From Kaistella jeonii (GTDB taxonomy: Bacteria; Bacteroidota; Bacteroidia; Flavobacteriales; Weeksellaceae), in the NCBI RefSeq assembly GCF_000812865.1, contig NZ_JSYL01000013.1, positions 1-61,901 on the forward strand: 61,901 nt of DNA. The letters are read 5' to 3'. How positions within the stretch are numbered: position 1 is the first letter of the stretch; each line of letters begins with the position of its first letter. Below, piece after piece: positions 1-7,741 of the stretch. The translations under genes and the position numbers were made by a program. The notes under the pieces are model-generated. The model made no database searches. It worked only from the letters and a program-made list of their open reading frames with translations, and was not told the DNA's origin.

Positions 1-167
1 TCAATTTAAAATCAGAAATAATTATGCAAAATCTTTTAATGGTTTTAAAACCAGAATATTAAGTAAAATAACAGCATTAACATTTATCCAACTTGTAAAC
101 GTATTTGTCTTTAAAAGAAATATGAACAATATTAAAATCTCAATAATTTAATAATGCACTACGGGTT
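1..167 (+). mobile_element. IS982-family insertion sequence, 3' end (ISRa1-like), cut by the contig edge
   Basis: This stretch is the exact reverse complement of 61733-61899. It holds the last codons of an IS982-type transposase, followed by a short tail ending at ACTACGGGTT (158-167), which I take as the terminal inverted repeat. Identity between the two copies stops at base 167, which defines the element boundary. The rest of the element lies to the left of the window, so target-site duplications cannot be read. The IS982/ISRa1 assignment rests on recall of the transposase C-terminus of this family. Confidence 0.85.
2..151 (+). CDS. IS982 family transposase, C-terminal fragment (partial at contig edge)
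   Basis: The frame opens at the contig edge and ends at TAA 149-151, giving about 49 residues. They contain RNNYAKSFNGFKTRILSKI followed by a hydrophobic stretch and the ending NNIKISII. This matches the conserved C-terminus of IS982 transposases, after the last acidic catalytic residue of the DDE fold, so no catalytic residue is visible. The missing 5' part is an assembly break rather than evidence of decay. An identical fragment lies inverted at the other end of the window. Confidence 0.85.
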   Translation, partial: QFKIRNNYAKSFNGFKTRILSKITALTFIQLVNVFVFKRNMNNIKISII

Positions 168-193
168 AACATTATATTTAAATACTTACAATC

Positions 194-565
194 ATGAAAA
201 AAACGATATTACTGGTTTTCCTTTTACTCTTGGGATTAGTAACGCTATTTATGAGCAGTTCGGTGATTTTCGACTGGTTCAGAATTCGCGAAAAAGAAGG
301 CAATTATGTTCCCGGAATAGTTTGGGCAAATCTAGTTTGCGCGATCCTCTATTTGATTGCTGCTTATGGAATTTTAAAGAATCAAACCTGGGCAAAAATG
401 CCTTTAATAATTTCCTTAATTATTTTAGTCCTCGCTTACATTGGATTATTTATTCACATCAATAATGGCGGATTATATGAAACAAAAACGATTGGAGCCA
501 TGGCTTTCAGAATCGGAGTAACCGCAATATTTTTATTTATAACAACAAAAATTTTAAAAAAATGA
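194..565 (+). CDS. small four-helix integral membrane protein, function unknown
   Basis: The 123-aa protein has four predicted membrane helices, at about residues 4-26, 40-60, 66-87 and 98-119, and no catalytic motif I can name. It begins only 26 bases inside the IS end, so any native promoter further upstream has been separated from it; a weak TATATTTA box at about 174-181 may serve instead. Its stop overlaps the start of the next gene in an ATGA arrangement, so the two are probably translationally coupled and may act together at the envelope. I do not recognise the family. Confidence 0.75.
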   Translation: MKKTILLVFLLLLGLVTLFMSSSVIFDWFRIREKEGNYVPGIVWANLVCAILYLIAAYGILKNQTWAKMPLIISLIILVLAYIGLFIHINNGGLYETKTIGAMAFRIGVTAIFLFITTKILKK

Positions 566-1053
566 AAAAGATTATTTTGTCATCAATCTTAGGATTAGCA
601 ATTATTGTCTCTTGTGAGAAAAAACAAGATGAACAGGCAGAAAATAACAAAACTACAACGGAACAAAAAGTTTCTGATGACCACGCAACCGATAATCATG
701 AAAAATTAGATGAACATAAAGAAGGCGTAAAACTGGAGTTAAATAATGGTGCAAAATGGACCATGAATGCAGAAATGAAACCCTTCATCAACGAAATGGA
801 AATTCAGATTAATGCATACAAACCAGAAAATGGTGATTATAAAATGTTGGCTACCAATTTGAGTGCTACTAATGACAATTTATTAAAAAGCTGTACGATT
901 AAAGGAACTCCACATGATGTACTTCACTCTTGGTTAATGCCGCACATGGAAGAAATTGACAAATTGAAAAAAGCGACCGACAGAGAAGAAGCGAATCATA
1001 TCGTTAAAGAATTGAAAGAATCTATGGAAAAATACCATAAATATTTTGATTAA
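562..1053 (+). CDS. putative lipoprotein, function unknown
   Basis: The 163-aa protein starts with a lipoprotein signal peptide: a short basic start, a hydrophobic stretch, then the lipobox-like IIVSC with Cys18 as the probable lipidated residue. A His/Asp/Glu/Lys-rich linker (about 20-57) follows. The helical C-terminal domain (about 60-163) contains HDVLHSWLMPHMEEID and ends KYHKYFD. The His and Met residues could bind metal or heme, but that is only inference. It overlaps the membrane-protein gene upstream by four bases (ATGA). Confidence 0.75.
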   Translation: MKKIILSSILGLAIIVSCEKKQDEQAENNKTTTEQKVSDDHATDNHEKLDEHKEGVKLELNNGAKWTMNAEMKPFINEMEIQINAYKPENGDYKMLATNLSATNDNLLKSCTIKGTPHDVLHSWLMPHMEEIDKLKKATDREEANHIVKELKESMEKYHKYFD

Positions 1054-1063
1054 AAAATTTTAG

Positions 1064-1095
1064 AATAAACCTTCAGAAAATTCTGGAGGTTTATT
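1064..1095. terminator. bidirectional terminator between the lipoprotein gene and mazG
   Basis: Two 15-base arms (1064-1078 and 1081-1095) pair with one G-T wobble around a two-base centre. The hairpin lies between convergent genes, overlaps the mazG stop codon, and is followed by T-rich sequence in both directions. Confidence 0.75.
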
Positions 1096-1858
1096 CGTTT
1101 TTCTTCGCTTCTTCCCAAAGTTCATCCATTTTCTCTAAAGATAAATCTGCTAGTTTTAGGTTTTGATCTAAAGCCAAGTTTTCCATTTTCTGAAATCTTG
1201 TGATGAATTTATTATTGGTTCTTTCTAAAGCGGTGTCGGGATTTATGCCTGAAATTCTCGCATAATTAATGAGAGAGAAAAAGACATCGCCCAATTCCTG
1301 TTCTTTTTTATCTAAGTCGGTTTCTGCATGAAATTCTGCTAATTCTTCATCAACCTTTTTCCAGGCATCTTCGGCATTAGCAAATTCAAATCCAATTCCT
1401 TTCACTTTATCCTGAATTCGATACGCTTTTATTAAACTTGGAGTTCCTTTGGTAACACCAGAAAGCACCGATTTGTTACCTTCTTTCAACTTCAGTTTTT
1501 CCCAGTTCTGTTTTACTTCTTCTTCATCTTTCACCTCAACATCGCCATAAATGTGAGGATGACGGAAAATCAGTTTTTCATTTAAAGAATTAATGACGTC
1601 TGCAATATCAAAACTATTTTTCTCTGACCCGATTTTCGCATAAAAAACAAGATGCAGTAAAACATCACCCAACTCTTTTTTAATTTCCAGCAGATCATCC
1701 TTCAAAATCGCATCTGACAGTTCATAAACTTCCTCTAATGTTAACGGCCTCAAAGTTTCTAAAGTCTGCTTTTGATCCCACGGACATTTTTCCCGCAGAT
1801 CATCCATAATATCTAGTAATCGGTTAAAAGCTTCGAGTTGTTCTTTTCTTGAATTCAT
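1091..1858 (-). CDS. mazG: nucleoside triphosphate pyrophosphohydrolase MazG
   Basis: MazG hydrolyses NTPs and dNTPs to the monophosphate and pyrophosphate, and clears damaged or excess nucleotides in the cytosol. The 255-aa protein has the expected tandem MazG domains. The first carries CPWDQKQT (25-32), the metal-binding EEVYE (42-46), KELGDVLLH and RHPHIYGD; the second carries EELAE and QELGDV, with HAE between them. I chose the ATG at 1858 because the frame remains open upstream into the terminator hairpin at 1924-1954. A TAAATTTG -7 box on this strand at 1886-1893 lies between that hairpin and this ATG. It therefore probably has its own promoter although it follows the DUF5606 gene. Confidence 0.93.
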   Translation of the reverse strand: MNSRKEQLEAFNRLLDIMDDLREKCPWDQKQTLETLRPLTLEEVYELSDAILKDDLLEIKKELGDVLLHLVFYAKIGSEKNSFDIADVINSLNEKLIFRHPHIYGDVEVKDEEEVKQNWEKLKLKEGNKSVLSGVTKGTPSLIKAYRIQDKVKGIGFEFANAEDAWKKVDEELAEFHAETDLDKKEQELGDVFFSLINYARISGINPDTALERTNNKFITRFQKMENLALDQNLKLADLSLEKMDELWEEAKKNE

Positions 1859-1885
1859 GAGTTGTTTGTTGTTGAATGTTGAATG

Positions 1886-1893
1886 CAAATTTA
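1886..1893 (-). promoter_or_regulatory. probable -7 box (TAAATTTG) of mazG
   Basis: The minus strand reads TAAATTTG here, matching the Bacteroidetes -7 consensus TAnnTTTG, 27 bases before the mazG ATG and after the upstream terminator. I see no convincing -33 TTG at the expected distance. Confidence 0.45.
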
Positions 1894-1923
1894 ATTCAGA
1901 TAAAAAATTGGTATAAACAAAAA

Positions 1924-1954
1924 ACTTTGTCAAAGATTTAAACTTTGACAAAGT
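1924..1954 (-). terminator. terminator after the DUF5606 gene
   Basis: Perfect 12-base arms ACTTTGTCAAAG (1924-1935) and CTTTGACAAAGT (1943-1954) surround a seven-base loop. On the minus strand the hairpin is followed by a T-run. It separates the ruvX-def-DUF5606 transcript from mazG. Confidence 0.7.
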
Positions 1955-1978
1955 AATAATATTAATAACAAAAGGAAT

Positions 1979-2539
1979 TTATCCCATTTTTCTATGCGTA
2001 CTTTTCGGCGCTGACTTCGCAGATGAAGTTGCAGCTTTTACTTTCGGTGTTGCTACTTTTTCCTTCTTCGCAGCAGGTTTCTTCGTATCAATTATTTCAG
2101 ATTTGGACTCATTTTCCGCAGGTTCGGTCATTTCAGGCTCTGATTTCACAAAACTGTCTGGCGTAATATATCCCGCTTTGTGCAAAATATTATACCACTG
2201 CGCTAATTTTTTAATATCCGAAACATAAACTCTTTCGTTATCGTAGTCAGGCAGAGATTCTTTCATCAGATCACGCAATTCAGCATCAGTCGATTTATGA
2301 GAGATTGTTTCCTTGTACTCGGTATTTTTTGCTACATTTTCGAAAACATCAAACAAAGGAACTTCTTTGTCAAATGTAAACATAGCGATATTGTCGAGCA
2401 AACTTACTTGCGAAGTATTTCCGATGCTCACTTTTTTCTTGGTTAAAACATCTTCAATAATGAACCCATTTTTCAACTGCGAAATTAATTTGTAAAGACC
2501 CGGTTTTCCCGAAATCGAAATTATTTTTTCTAACTGCAT
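1979..2539 (-). CDS. DUF5606 domain-containing protein
   Basis: This 186-aa protein has a conserved N-terminal domain of about 135 residues, beginning MQLEKIISISGKPGLYKLI, typical of the DUF5606 family of Bacteroidetes. A low-complexity Lys/Ala/Pro/Ser tail (about 150-186) ends HRKMG and is probably disordered and able to bind nucleic acid. No biochemical role is established that I know of. It lies 46 bases downstream of def on the same strand and is followed by a strong terminator, so it is probably the last gene of a ruvX-def-DUF5606 transcript. Confidence 0.85.
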   Translation of the reverse strand: MQLEKIISISGKPGLYKLISQLKNGFIIEDVLTKKKVSIGNTSQVSLLDNIAMFTFDKEVPLFDVFENVAKNTEYKETISHKSTDAELRDLMKESLPDYDNERVYVSDIKKLAQWYNILHKAGYITPDSFVKSEPEMTEPAENESKSEIIDTKKPAAKKEKVATPKVKAATSSAKSAPKSTHRKMG

Positions 2540-2585
2540 ATGTTTAATTTTTTATTTAAATTTTATCTAATATTCTATAATTCTC

Positions 2586-3158
2586 CTACTTCGGAAATCT
2601 CATTTTATAATTAACGGAAACGTCACCCTGAGAAATTTTGACCAACTTACCTTTGACCAATTTTTTCTTTAATGAACTTAAATGATCGGTAAACAAAATT
2701 CCTTCGATATGATCGTATTCGTGCTGAATAACTCTAGCTCGCATATCAGAAAAAGTTTCGGTATGTTTAACGAAATTTTCATCAAAATATTCAATTATAA
2801 TTGTTTCCTGACGTTTTACATCTTCGCGAACATCGGGAATAGAAAGACAACCTTCATTAAATTTCCATTCTTCGCCAGACTCTTCAAGAATTTTTGCGTT
2901 GATAAGCACTTTTCGAAAATCCTTTAATTCTTCTGCAATATCTTCATAATCCTCGTCTTCTGCAAGTGGGGAAAGATCGACGATGAAAAGGCGAATATCT
3001 AAACCAATCTGCGGAGCTGCCAAACCAATGCCATGAGCAGACTCCATCGTTTCGAACATATTCGCGATCAAATCTTTTAATCCAGAATAATTTTTGTCAA
3101 TTTCATGACAGTGTTTTCTTAAAACTGCATCTCCAAATGCACGTATCGGTAGTATCAT
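2586..3158 (-). CDS. def: peptide deformylase
   Basis: Peptide deformylase removes the formyl group from the initiator methionine of nascent proteins at the ribosome exit. All three signature motifs are present in the 190 residues: GIGLAAPQ (43-50), EGCLSIP with the metal ligand Cys104, and QHEYDH with ligands His146 and His150 and catalytic Glu147. The chain is slightly longer than the E. coli enzyme because of an acidic insertion around 65-80, common in Bacteroidetes. The start codon overlaps the ruvX stop (ATGA), so translation is probably coupled. Confidence 0.97.
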   Translation of the reverse strand: MILPIRAFGDAVLRKHCHEIDKNYSGLKDLIANMFETMESAHGIGLAAPQIGLDIRLFIVDLSPLAEDEDYEDIAEELKDFRKVLINAKILEESGEEWKFNEGCLSIPDVREDVKRQETIIIEYFDENFVKHTETFSDMRARVIQHEYDHIEGILFTDHLSSLKKKLVKGKLVKISQGDVSVNYKMRFPK

Positions 3159-3571
3159 TTCTGTTTCTGTTCTAAAAAATTTTGCAATATAATGGTTGCA
3201 CTTACTTTATCAATCAAACCTTTTTCTTCTCGTTTTTTCTTGCTTTTTCCACTTTGTGAAATAAAGAAAGATGCCATTTTAGACGTAAATCGCTCATCAA
3301 AACGATGAATTAAAATGGTGGGAAATTCAATTCTAAATTTTTCTAAAAATTTTAAAATGTCATTCTCAACTTCATTAAGGTTTCCTTTCAAATCTGTGGG
3401 AAGTCCTACTACAACAGCTTCGACAGTATTTTCGCTCATATATTTTTTCAAAAAAGTAAAAATATTTTTATTTTCCACTGTTGGTAAACCGCTCGCAATA
3501 ATTTGAAAATCATCAGTTGCTGCAATCCCGCAACGTGCTTTTCCGTAATCAATCGCAAGTATTTGTCCCAT
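3155..3571 (-). CDS. ruvX: Holliday junction resolvase-like RuvX/YqgF
   Basis: This is an RNase H-fold protein of the RuvX/YqgF family, known for pre-16S rRNA 5'-end maturation and proposed to resolve Holliday junctions. The 138-aa chain starts GQILAIDYGKARCG with the first catalytic Asp, has VVGLPTDLKGNLNE in the middle, and carries DERFTSK and DKVSATIILQ near the end, all family signatures. I place the start at the ATG ending at 3571; an in-frame TTG three codons upstream is less likely. It leads the group that continues into def with a four-base overlap. Confidence 0.93.
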   Translation of the reverse strand: MGQILAIDYGKARCGIAATDDFQIIASGLPTVENKNIFTFLKKYMSENTVEAVVVGLPTDLKGNLNEVENDILKFLEKFRIEFPTILIHRFDERFTSKMASFFISQSGKSKKKREEKGLIDKVSATIILQNFLEQKQK

Positions 3572-3682
3572 AATCTGCAAATTTAAGAAAATTTAGTTAA
3601 CTGATTTTGACCCAAAGTGTAATTTTTTTACCCAACATCTAAAAATAATCTTTAATTTTAATTATTCAAAAAACTTCGCAGA

Positions 3683-4159
3683 ATGAAAACACTAATTCTT
3701 GTTCGCCACGCCAAAAGTGATTGGCCCGAAAATACTGATGATTTCGACAGACCACTCGCTGAAAAAGGTCTTCACGATGCGAAGAAAATGTCACACTTTT
3801 TGAAAGCAAACAATATCATAATCGAAAAATTCTTGTCGAGTCCAGCTTTACGCGCTTTAAGTACATGCGAAATTTTTAATCAAGTTTATGAAATAGAAAT
3901 CGAAACAGATCGGAAACTTTACAATGCTTCGGAAAAGAATTTTGAATCTGTAATTTTTGGTTTGAATGATGATCTGAATTCCGTTGCACTGTTTTCGCAT
4001 AACAACGGCATTTCGAATTTTGCCAACTCCATGTCGGAAGATTTATTTATGTTCCCAACTTGCGGTGTAGCAGGATTTCAAATAGATTGCGATTCGTGGT
4101 CTGAATTTGAAAACGCCAAAAAGAAACCAATCTTTTTTTATGAACCGAAGAAGATCTAA
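3683..4159 (+). CDS. phosphohistidine phosphatase SixA-like (histidine phosphatase superfamily)
   Basis: This 158-aa protein belongs to the SixA branch of the histidine phosphatase (RHG) superfamily, small enzymes that remove phosphate from phosphohistidine or other phosphoesters. The nucleophile is His9 in LVRHAKSDW, RPLAEKG follows as in SixA, and the second catalytic histidine is His106 in FSHNNGIS. The 'SSPALRAL' stretch supplies the usual Arg. It is transcribed alone, divergently from ruvX. The physiological substrate cannot be read from sequence. Confidence 0.88.
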   Translation: MKTLILVRHAKSDWPENTDDFDRPLAEKGLHDAKKMSHFLKANNIIIEKFLSSPALRALSTCEIFNQVYEIEIETDRKLYNASEKNFESVIFGLNDDLNSVALFSHNNGISNFANSMSEDLFMFPTCGVAGFQIDCDSWSEFENAKKKPIFFYEPKKI

Positions 4160-4194
4160 TTGTTTATTAAAACCTTGAAAAAAATTGATTTTAG

Positions 4195-4260
4195 GCTGAA
4201 TGAAACAAAGTGGAACGAAGCATCTCTTTAACTTCGATATTATTCCTCCATCAGAATGAC
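4195..4260 (-). repeat. degenerate intergenic repeat beginning GTCATTCTGA (minus strand)
   Basis: Read on the minus strand, this begins GTCATTCTGATGGAGGAAT and contains GAAG...CTTCGTTCC with a short inverted pair. It resembles a dispersed intergenic repeat I recall as common in Bacteroidetes genomes. Only one copy is visible in this window, so the repeat status is inferred. Confidence 0.35.
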
Positions 4261-4280
4261 AAACTCAAGCAATGCATAAA

Positions 4281-4313
4281 AAAACCTCATCAAAGTGGAT
4301 TTGATGAGGTTTT
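4281..4313. terminator. bidirectional terminator between sixA-like and serine hydrolase genes
   Basis: Perfect 14-base arms AAAACCTCATCAAA (4281-4294) and TTTGATGAGGTTTT (4300-4313) enclose a five-base loop, with A- and T-runs outside. It sits between convergent genes. Confidence 0.85.
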
Positions 4314-4333
4314 TCATTATTATTTAAAACAAA

Positions 4334-5884
4334 CTAATTCTTTCTATGCAAATCTAAATCTCCAAAGTCAAAACTGAAATCAGTCACATCAGAGATCGGT
4401 TTTAATTTCATTCCTGTTGCTTTTCCGTTTTCATCTAAATTAAAATTCACGAAAGCATCGGCATCATAACTTCTGTCATCCCATTTTGCAATCATCACAT
4501 TGGATGAATAAGGTAAAAGTTCACCTTTCAATCTCGGCGAATTTTTACACAAAATACGGAAAGTATTTCCTTCTTTTGAAATGGTAACCTCACCGAACCA
4601 AGGATCAGTGTAAGTTCCAACAATTTGGTCGTTTTGAATTTGGCAGTTTTTATCTTTTTTGAACGCGTCGGATTTTGCAAAAATTTCTTTCTTCCCTTTT
4701 TCGTAATCTGCATTTACTTTGGTCATTCTATCGCCATAGGTTTTGAGCCAGTCTTTTTGCGGCATTCCCAAATAAGAATCTTTTACGGTGTTCGTAATTG
4801 AACTGAAAGCTGCTCCACTTTGTTGATTAGTTAGAACAATAATTCCTAATTTCATGTCTGGAATTAATGTAAACTGTGTCACCGTTCCAATTAGTCCACC
4901 GGTATGATAAACTTGTTTGTGCCCTTTAACATCCGTTAAAAACCAACCTAATCCATAACCTCCGAAATTTGAATCGTAGGGATTTTTCAAAGCAACAGGC
5001 GTTGAAATTTGCAAGTTCCAAAGCTGTTGAATTTGTTTATCTGTCACCAATTTTTTACCATCTTTCGTTGTAAAGCCATTCATGAGGAATTCTGCCCAAG
5101 TTGACATATCTTTAATATTACTGAGAATTCCACCAGCTGCGTTTGCAGTTTCATTCCAGTCGTGCGGAACTGCGATCGCTTTTCCGTCAACCGGAGCGTG
5201 AGCATCGATAATATTAGAAGAATTAGCCGCTTTTGCGTGGCTGTAACTTCCGTAGCTGGAAGTCATTCCGACCGGTTTTAGAATTCTTTGTTCGATAAAA
5301 TCTGCCCAACTTAATCCCGAAACTCTGTGAATTATTTCACCTGCCACGATAAACATAATGTTGTTATATTCTAAAGTCGTACGGAACGAATGATCTGGTT
5401 TTAAATATCTCACGTTGCGAATAATGTCGTTCACAGAAAGACTTCCACCTTCTGGAAAAAACATTAAATCTCCCTGTCCTAAACCAAGACCAGCGCGATG
5501 TGTAATCAAATCTTTGATAGTTATTTCCTGAGAAACATAAGCATCATTCATTTGAAATTCAGGAATATATTTAGAAACTTTATCGTCGAACTTTAATTTT
5601 CCTTCATCTGCTAACATTGCCAAAGCTGTTGCTGTAAAACCTTTTGAATTAGAAGCGATTCCGACCAAAGTTTCATCGGTCATTTTTTGATTCGTGGTCA
5701 AAGATCTTACTCCAAAACCTTTGGAGTAAATAACTTTTCCATCTTTTACAATTCCGACGGAAATTCCGGGAACATCGAAAGTTTTTAAAGTGTTTTGAAT
5801 AAGTTCATCGAGTTTCTTTTCGTCGACTTGCGAAAAAGCGAAGAACGAAATAAGGATTAATAGGAATGATAGTTTTGCTTTCAT
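4334..5884 (-). CDS. secreted serine hydrolase, beta-lactamase/esterase (class C) family
   Basis: An exported penicillin-binding-protein-like hydrolase (beta-lactamase family, EstB/Pab87 type). From this ATG the signal peptide is MKAKLSFLLILISFFAFSQ; another ATG seven codons upstream (5905) is possible. The SxxK motif is SNSK with catalytic Ser78 and Lys81, the second motif is Tyr-Asn-Asn in LEYNNIMF, and the third is HTGG. A C-terminal lipocalin-like extension (about the last 120 residues) fits DUF3471. Members cleave D-amino-acid peptides or esters; nothing here marks a true antibiotic-hydrolysing beta-lactamase. The gene is monocistronic and ends at the shared terminator. Confidence 0.88.
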   Translation of the reverse strand: MKAKLSFLLILISFFAFSQVDEKKLDELIQNTLKTFDVPGISVGIVKDGKVIYSKGFGVRSLTTNQKMTDETLVGIASNSKGFTATALAMLADEGKLKFDDKVSKYIPEFQMNDAYVSQEITIKDLITHRAGLGLGQGDLMFFPEGGSLSVNDIIRNVRYLKPDHSFRTTLEYNNIMFIVAGEIIHRVSGLSWADFIEQRILKPVGMTSSYGSYSHAKAANSSNIIDAHAPVDGKAIAVPHDWNETANAAGGILSNIKDMSTWAEFLMNGFTTKDGKKLVTDKQIQQLWNLQISTPVALKNPYDSNFGGYGLGWFLTDVKGHKQVYHTGGLIGTVTQFTLIPDMKLGIIVLTNQQSGAAFSSITNTVKDSYLGMPQKDWLKTYGDRMTKVNADYEKGKKEIFAKSDAFKKDKNCQIQNDQIVGTYTDPWFGEVTISKEGNTFRILCKNSPRLKGELLPYSSNVMIAKWDDRSYDADAFVNFNLDENGKATGMKLKPISDVTDFSFDFGDLDLHRKN

Positions 5885-5905
5885 TGTTTTAAACTGTTTT
5901 TTCAA

Positions 5906-6217
5906 AGGTAGAAATTTTTGAATTGTTTTTTTTAAATATTCATATCAAAAAAATTTAATCTACAAAAACACCAATTAGCCATACAAATAAATTTTAGTTA
6001 TTATTTAATTTAAAAACCGATTTCAATTTTACAAAATTAGTCGCACCCCAACTTGAACGGAGCTCTTTTTGTAAAAGCACTATCGTTTCAAGACGAAACC
6101 GCCTCTACAAAAAAGCGGGAGTGGAAGGTGGAAAAGGGGCCCAAATAAAATAAAAAGTAGGCTTGCTGATTTAGGTTTTCAGTATTAAAATCTTAACTTT
6201 GTAATAAAGTAAAAAGT
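5906..6217. other. intergenic region of 312 bases holding a structured repeat and the pyrEF promoter
   Basis: No convincing gene is present. Bases 6040-6142 look like a minus-strand relative of the hairpin repeats described separately. TAACTTTG at 6194-6201, 17 bases before the UMP synthase ATG, fits a Bacteroidetes -7 box. The remainder is AT-rich with no clear structure. Confidence 0.5.
6040..6142 (-). repeat. possible distant copy of the variable-hairpin intergenic repeat
   Basis: Read on the minus strand it runs GGGCCCC, then a C-rich stretch ending CTCCCGC, an outer stem (plus-strand arms 6065-6073 and 6106-6115, CTTTTTGTA with TACAAAAAAG), an inner stem GTTTC/GAAAC (6085-6089 and 6095-6099), then GCTCCGTTCAAGTTGGGG. 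The order of G-rich block, C-rich block, T-run stem, A-run stem and CC/TTC-rich tail parallels the clearer copies at 23964 and 61545, but base identity is low. Confidence 0.35.
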
Positions 6218-7576
6218 ATGGAAACTAAGAAAGAATTTTTTCTGGAGTGTTACAAACTCGGCATCATTAAATTTGGAAGATTTACCCTGAAATCAGGGAT
6301 TGAAAGTCCTTTTTATGTGGATTTACGTCCGCTTGCTTCCGACCCAAAAATTTTGAAATTACTCGCCAATTATCTGTTGGATATGCTTCCGCTGGATAAT
6401 TTTGACTTGATTTGCGGCGTTCCTTATGCGGCTCTTCCCATGGCGACTGCAATGTCTTTGGAGAGTTATATTCCTTTAATCATCAAAAGAAAAGAAGCCA
6501 AACAGCATGGCACCAAAAAAATGATTGAAGGTATTTTCACAAAAGGTCAAAATTGTCTTTTGGTGGAAGATGTAATTACTTCCGGAGCTTCTTTGTTGGA
6601 AACGATTCCCGAAATTGAGAATGAAGGAATTACAGTTTCCGATATTGTGGTAGTTTTGGACAGACAACAAGGTGGAAAAGAGATTTTAGAGCATAACGGA
6701 TTCCGTGTTCATACGCTTTTTACCATTTCTGAAGTTTGTAAAATGTTGAAAGAGGAAGGTCATTTAACCGATGATGAGGTGGAAAGAATCAACGATTTCC
6801 TTGCCGGAAACGTAGTGAGATTTGAAGAAGAAAAAAGACTTTCTTACGAAGCAAAATTAGACATCTGCGACCATTCTGTGGCTCAGAAATTATTGCAAAT
6901 TGCGATTGAAAAAAAATCGAACTTAATTGTTTCAGCTGATGTAACTTCTACTCAAGAATTATTGGAACTTGCTGAAAAAGTTGGTCCACATATCGTAGCT
7001 CTGAAAACACACATTGATATTTTAATGGATTTTGATTCTGACGAAACCATTTTACCTTTAAAAGATTTAGCTACAAAATATAATTTCCTCTTAATGGAAG
7101 ACCGCAAATTTGCCGACATCGGAAATACACAGGAATTACAGTTCTCTTACGGAACTTACAAAATTTCACAGTGGGCAGATCTGGTTACGGCGCAAGTTAT
7201 TGCAGGTTATGAATCGCTCGACTGTTTTAGAAATGTTGGTGTTGTCGCTATTATAGGAATGTCTTCAAACGGAACTTTGACGGATGCGAATTACAGAGAA
7301 GAAGCCACGAAAATTGCTTTGTCTCATCCCAATGTTTTTGGCGGCGTCTCTCAAAATAAAATTCCAAACGAATTGCTTTTATTTACACCCGGAATTAATT
7401 TAGCCGATGCTGGCGACGGAAAAGGTCAACAGTACAATACACCGGAACATGCTTTCACCCAACTGGAAACCGATTTTATTATTGTAGGAAGAGGAATTTA
7501 TAGATCTGATGACGCTGAGAAATCTGCATTGAGTTATAAGATTGCGGGTTGGAATGCTTATGAAGGAAGTTTGTAA
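6218..7576 (+). CDS. pyrEF: bifunctional UMP synthase: orotate phosphoribosyltransferase / OMP decarboxylase, eukaryotic type
   Basis: One 452-aa protein carries both last steps of de novo UMP synthesis. Residues about 1-205 are orotate phosphoribosyltransferase (KSGIESPFYVDLR, RKEAKQHGTKK, and the PRPP loop LLVEDVITSGAS). Residues about 215-452 are OMP decarboxylase, with catalytic MEDRKFADIGNT (293-304; Asp295, Lys297, Asp300, Thr304) and phosphate-binding FIIVGRGIY. Domain order and local wording (SADV..ELL.LA, LKTH.DIL.DF, F.DIGNT) follow the animal UMPS fusion rather than ordinary bacterial PyrF. The join is continuous with no frameshift. It is transcribed alone from a probable promoter with -7 box TAACTTTG at 6194-6201. 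Confidence 0.95.
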   Translation: METKKEFFLECYKLGIIKFGRFTLKSGIESPFYVDLRPLASDPKILKLLANYLLDMLPLDNFDLICGVPYAALPMATAMSLESYIPLIIKRKEAKQHGTKKMIEGIFTKGQNCLLVEDVITSGASLLETIPEIENEGITVSDIVVVLDRQQGGKEILEHNGFRVHTLFTISEVCKMLKEEGHLTDDEVERINDFLAGNVVRFEEEKRLSYEAKLDICDHSVAQKLLQIAIEKKSNLIVSADVTSTQELLELAEKVGPHIVALKTHIDILMDFDSDETILPLKDLATKYNFLLMEDRKFADIGNTQELQFSYGTYKISQWADLVTAQVIAGYESLDCFRNVGVVAIIGMSSNGTLTDANYREEATKIALSHPNVFGGVSQNKIPNELLLFTPGINLADAGDGKGQQYNTPEHAFTQLETDFIIVGRGIYRSDDAEKSALSYKIAGWNAYEGSL

Positions 7577-7605
7577 ACCAACTTAAAAACACATTAATTC
7601 TTGCA

Positions 7606-7640
7606 GATTGAGCAGATAAACTCAAAAAAATTGCTCAATC
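7606..7640. terminator. weak hairpin after the UMP synthase gene
   Basis: Nine-base arms GATTGAGCA (7606-7614) and TGCTCAATC (7632-7640) around a 17-base loop lie 30 bases after the stop codon. The long loop and missing T-run make termination uncertain. Confidence 0.35.
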
Positions 7641-7741
7641 ACTTGAACCTGCGTTAAATTTGAAATCTTCATTATTGTTTTATAATTCATTAAAATTTTG
7701 CGGTTCTCACCTCTTATAAATTTTTTAAATAAAATTAAGAT

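Noticed and set aside
154..465. A 103-codon plus-strand frame beginning inside the IS end
   Set aside because: It overlaps the 194-565 gene in another frame, has no hydrophobic or domain pattern, and its start lies in the IS tail.
4334..5884. Antibiotic-resistance class C beta-lactamase
   Set aside because: Motifs are SNSK, YNN and HTGG with a DUF3471-like tail, as in general serine hydrolases; the KTG triad of AmpC is absent.
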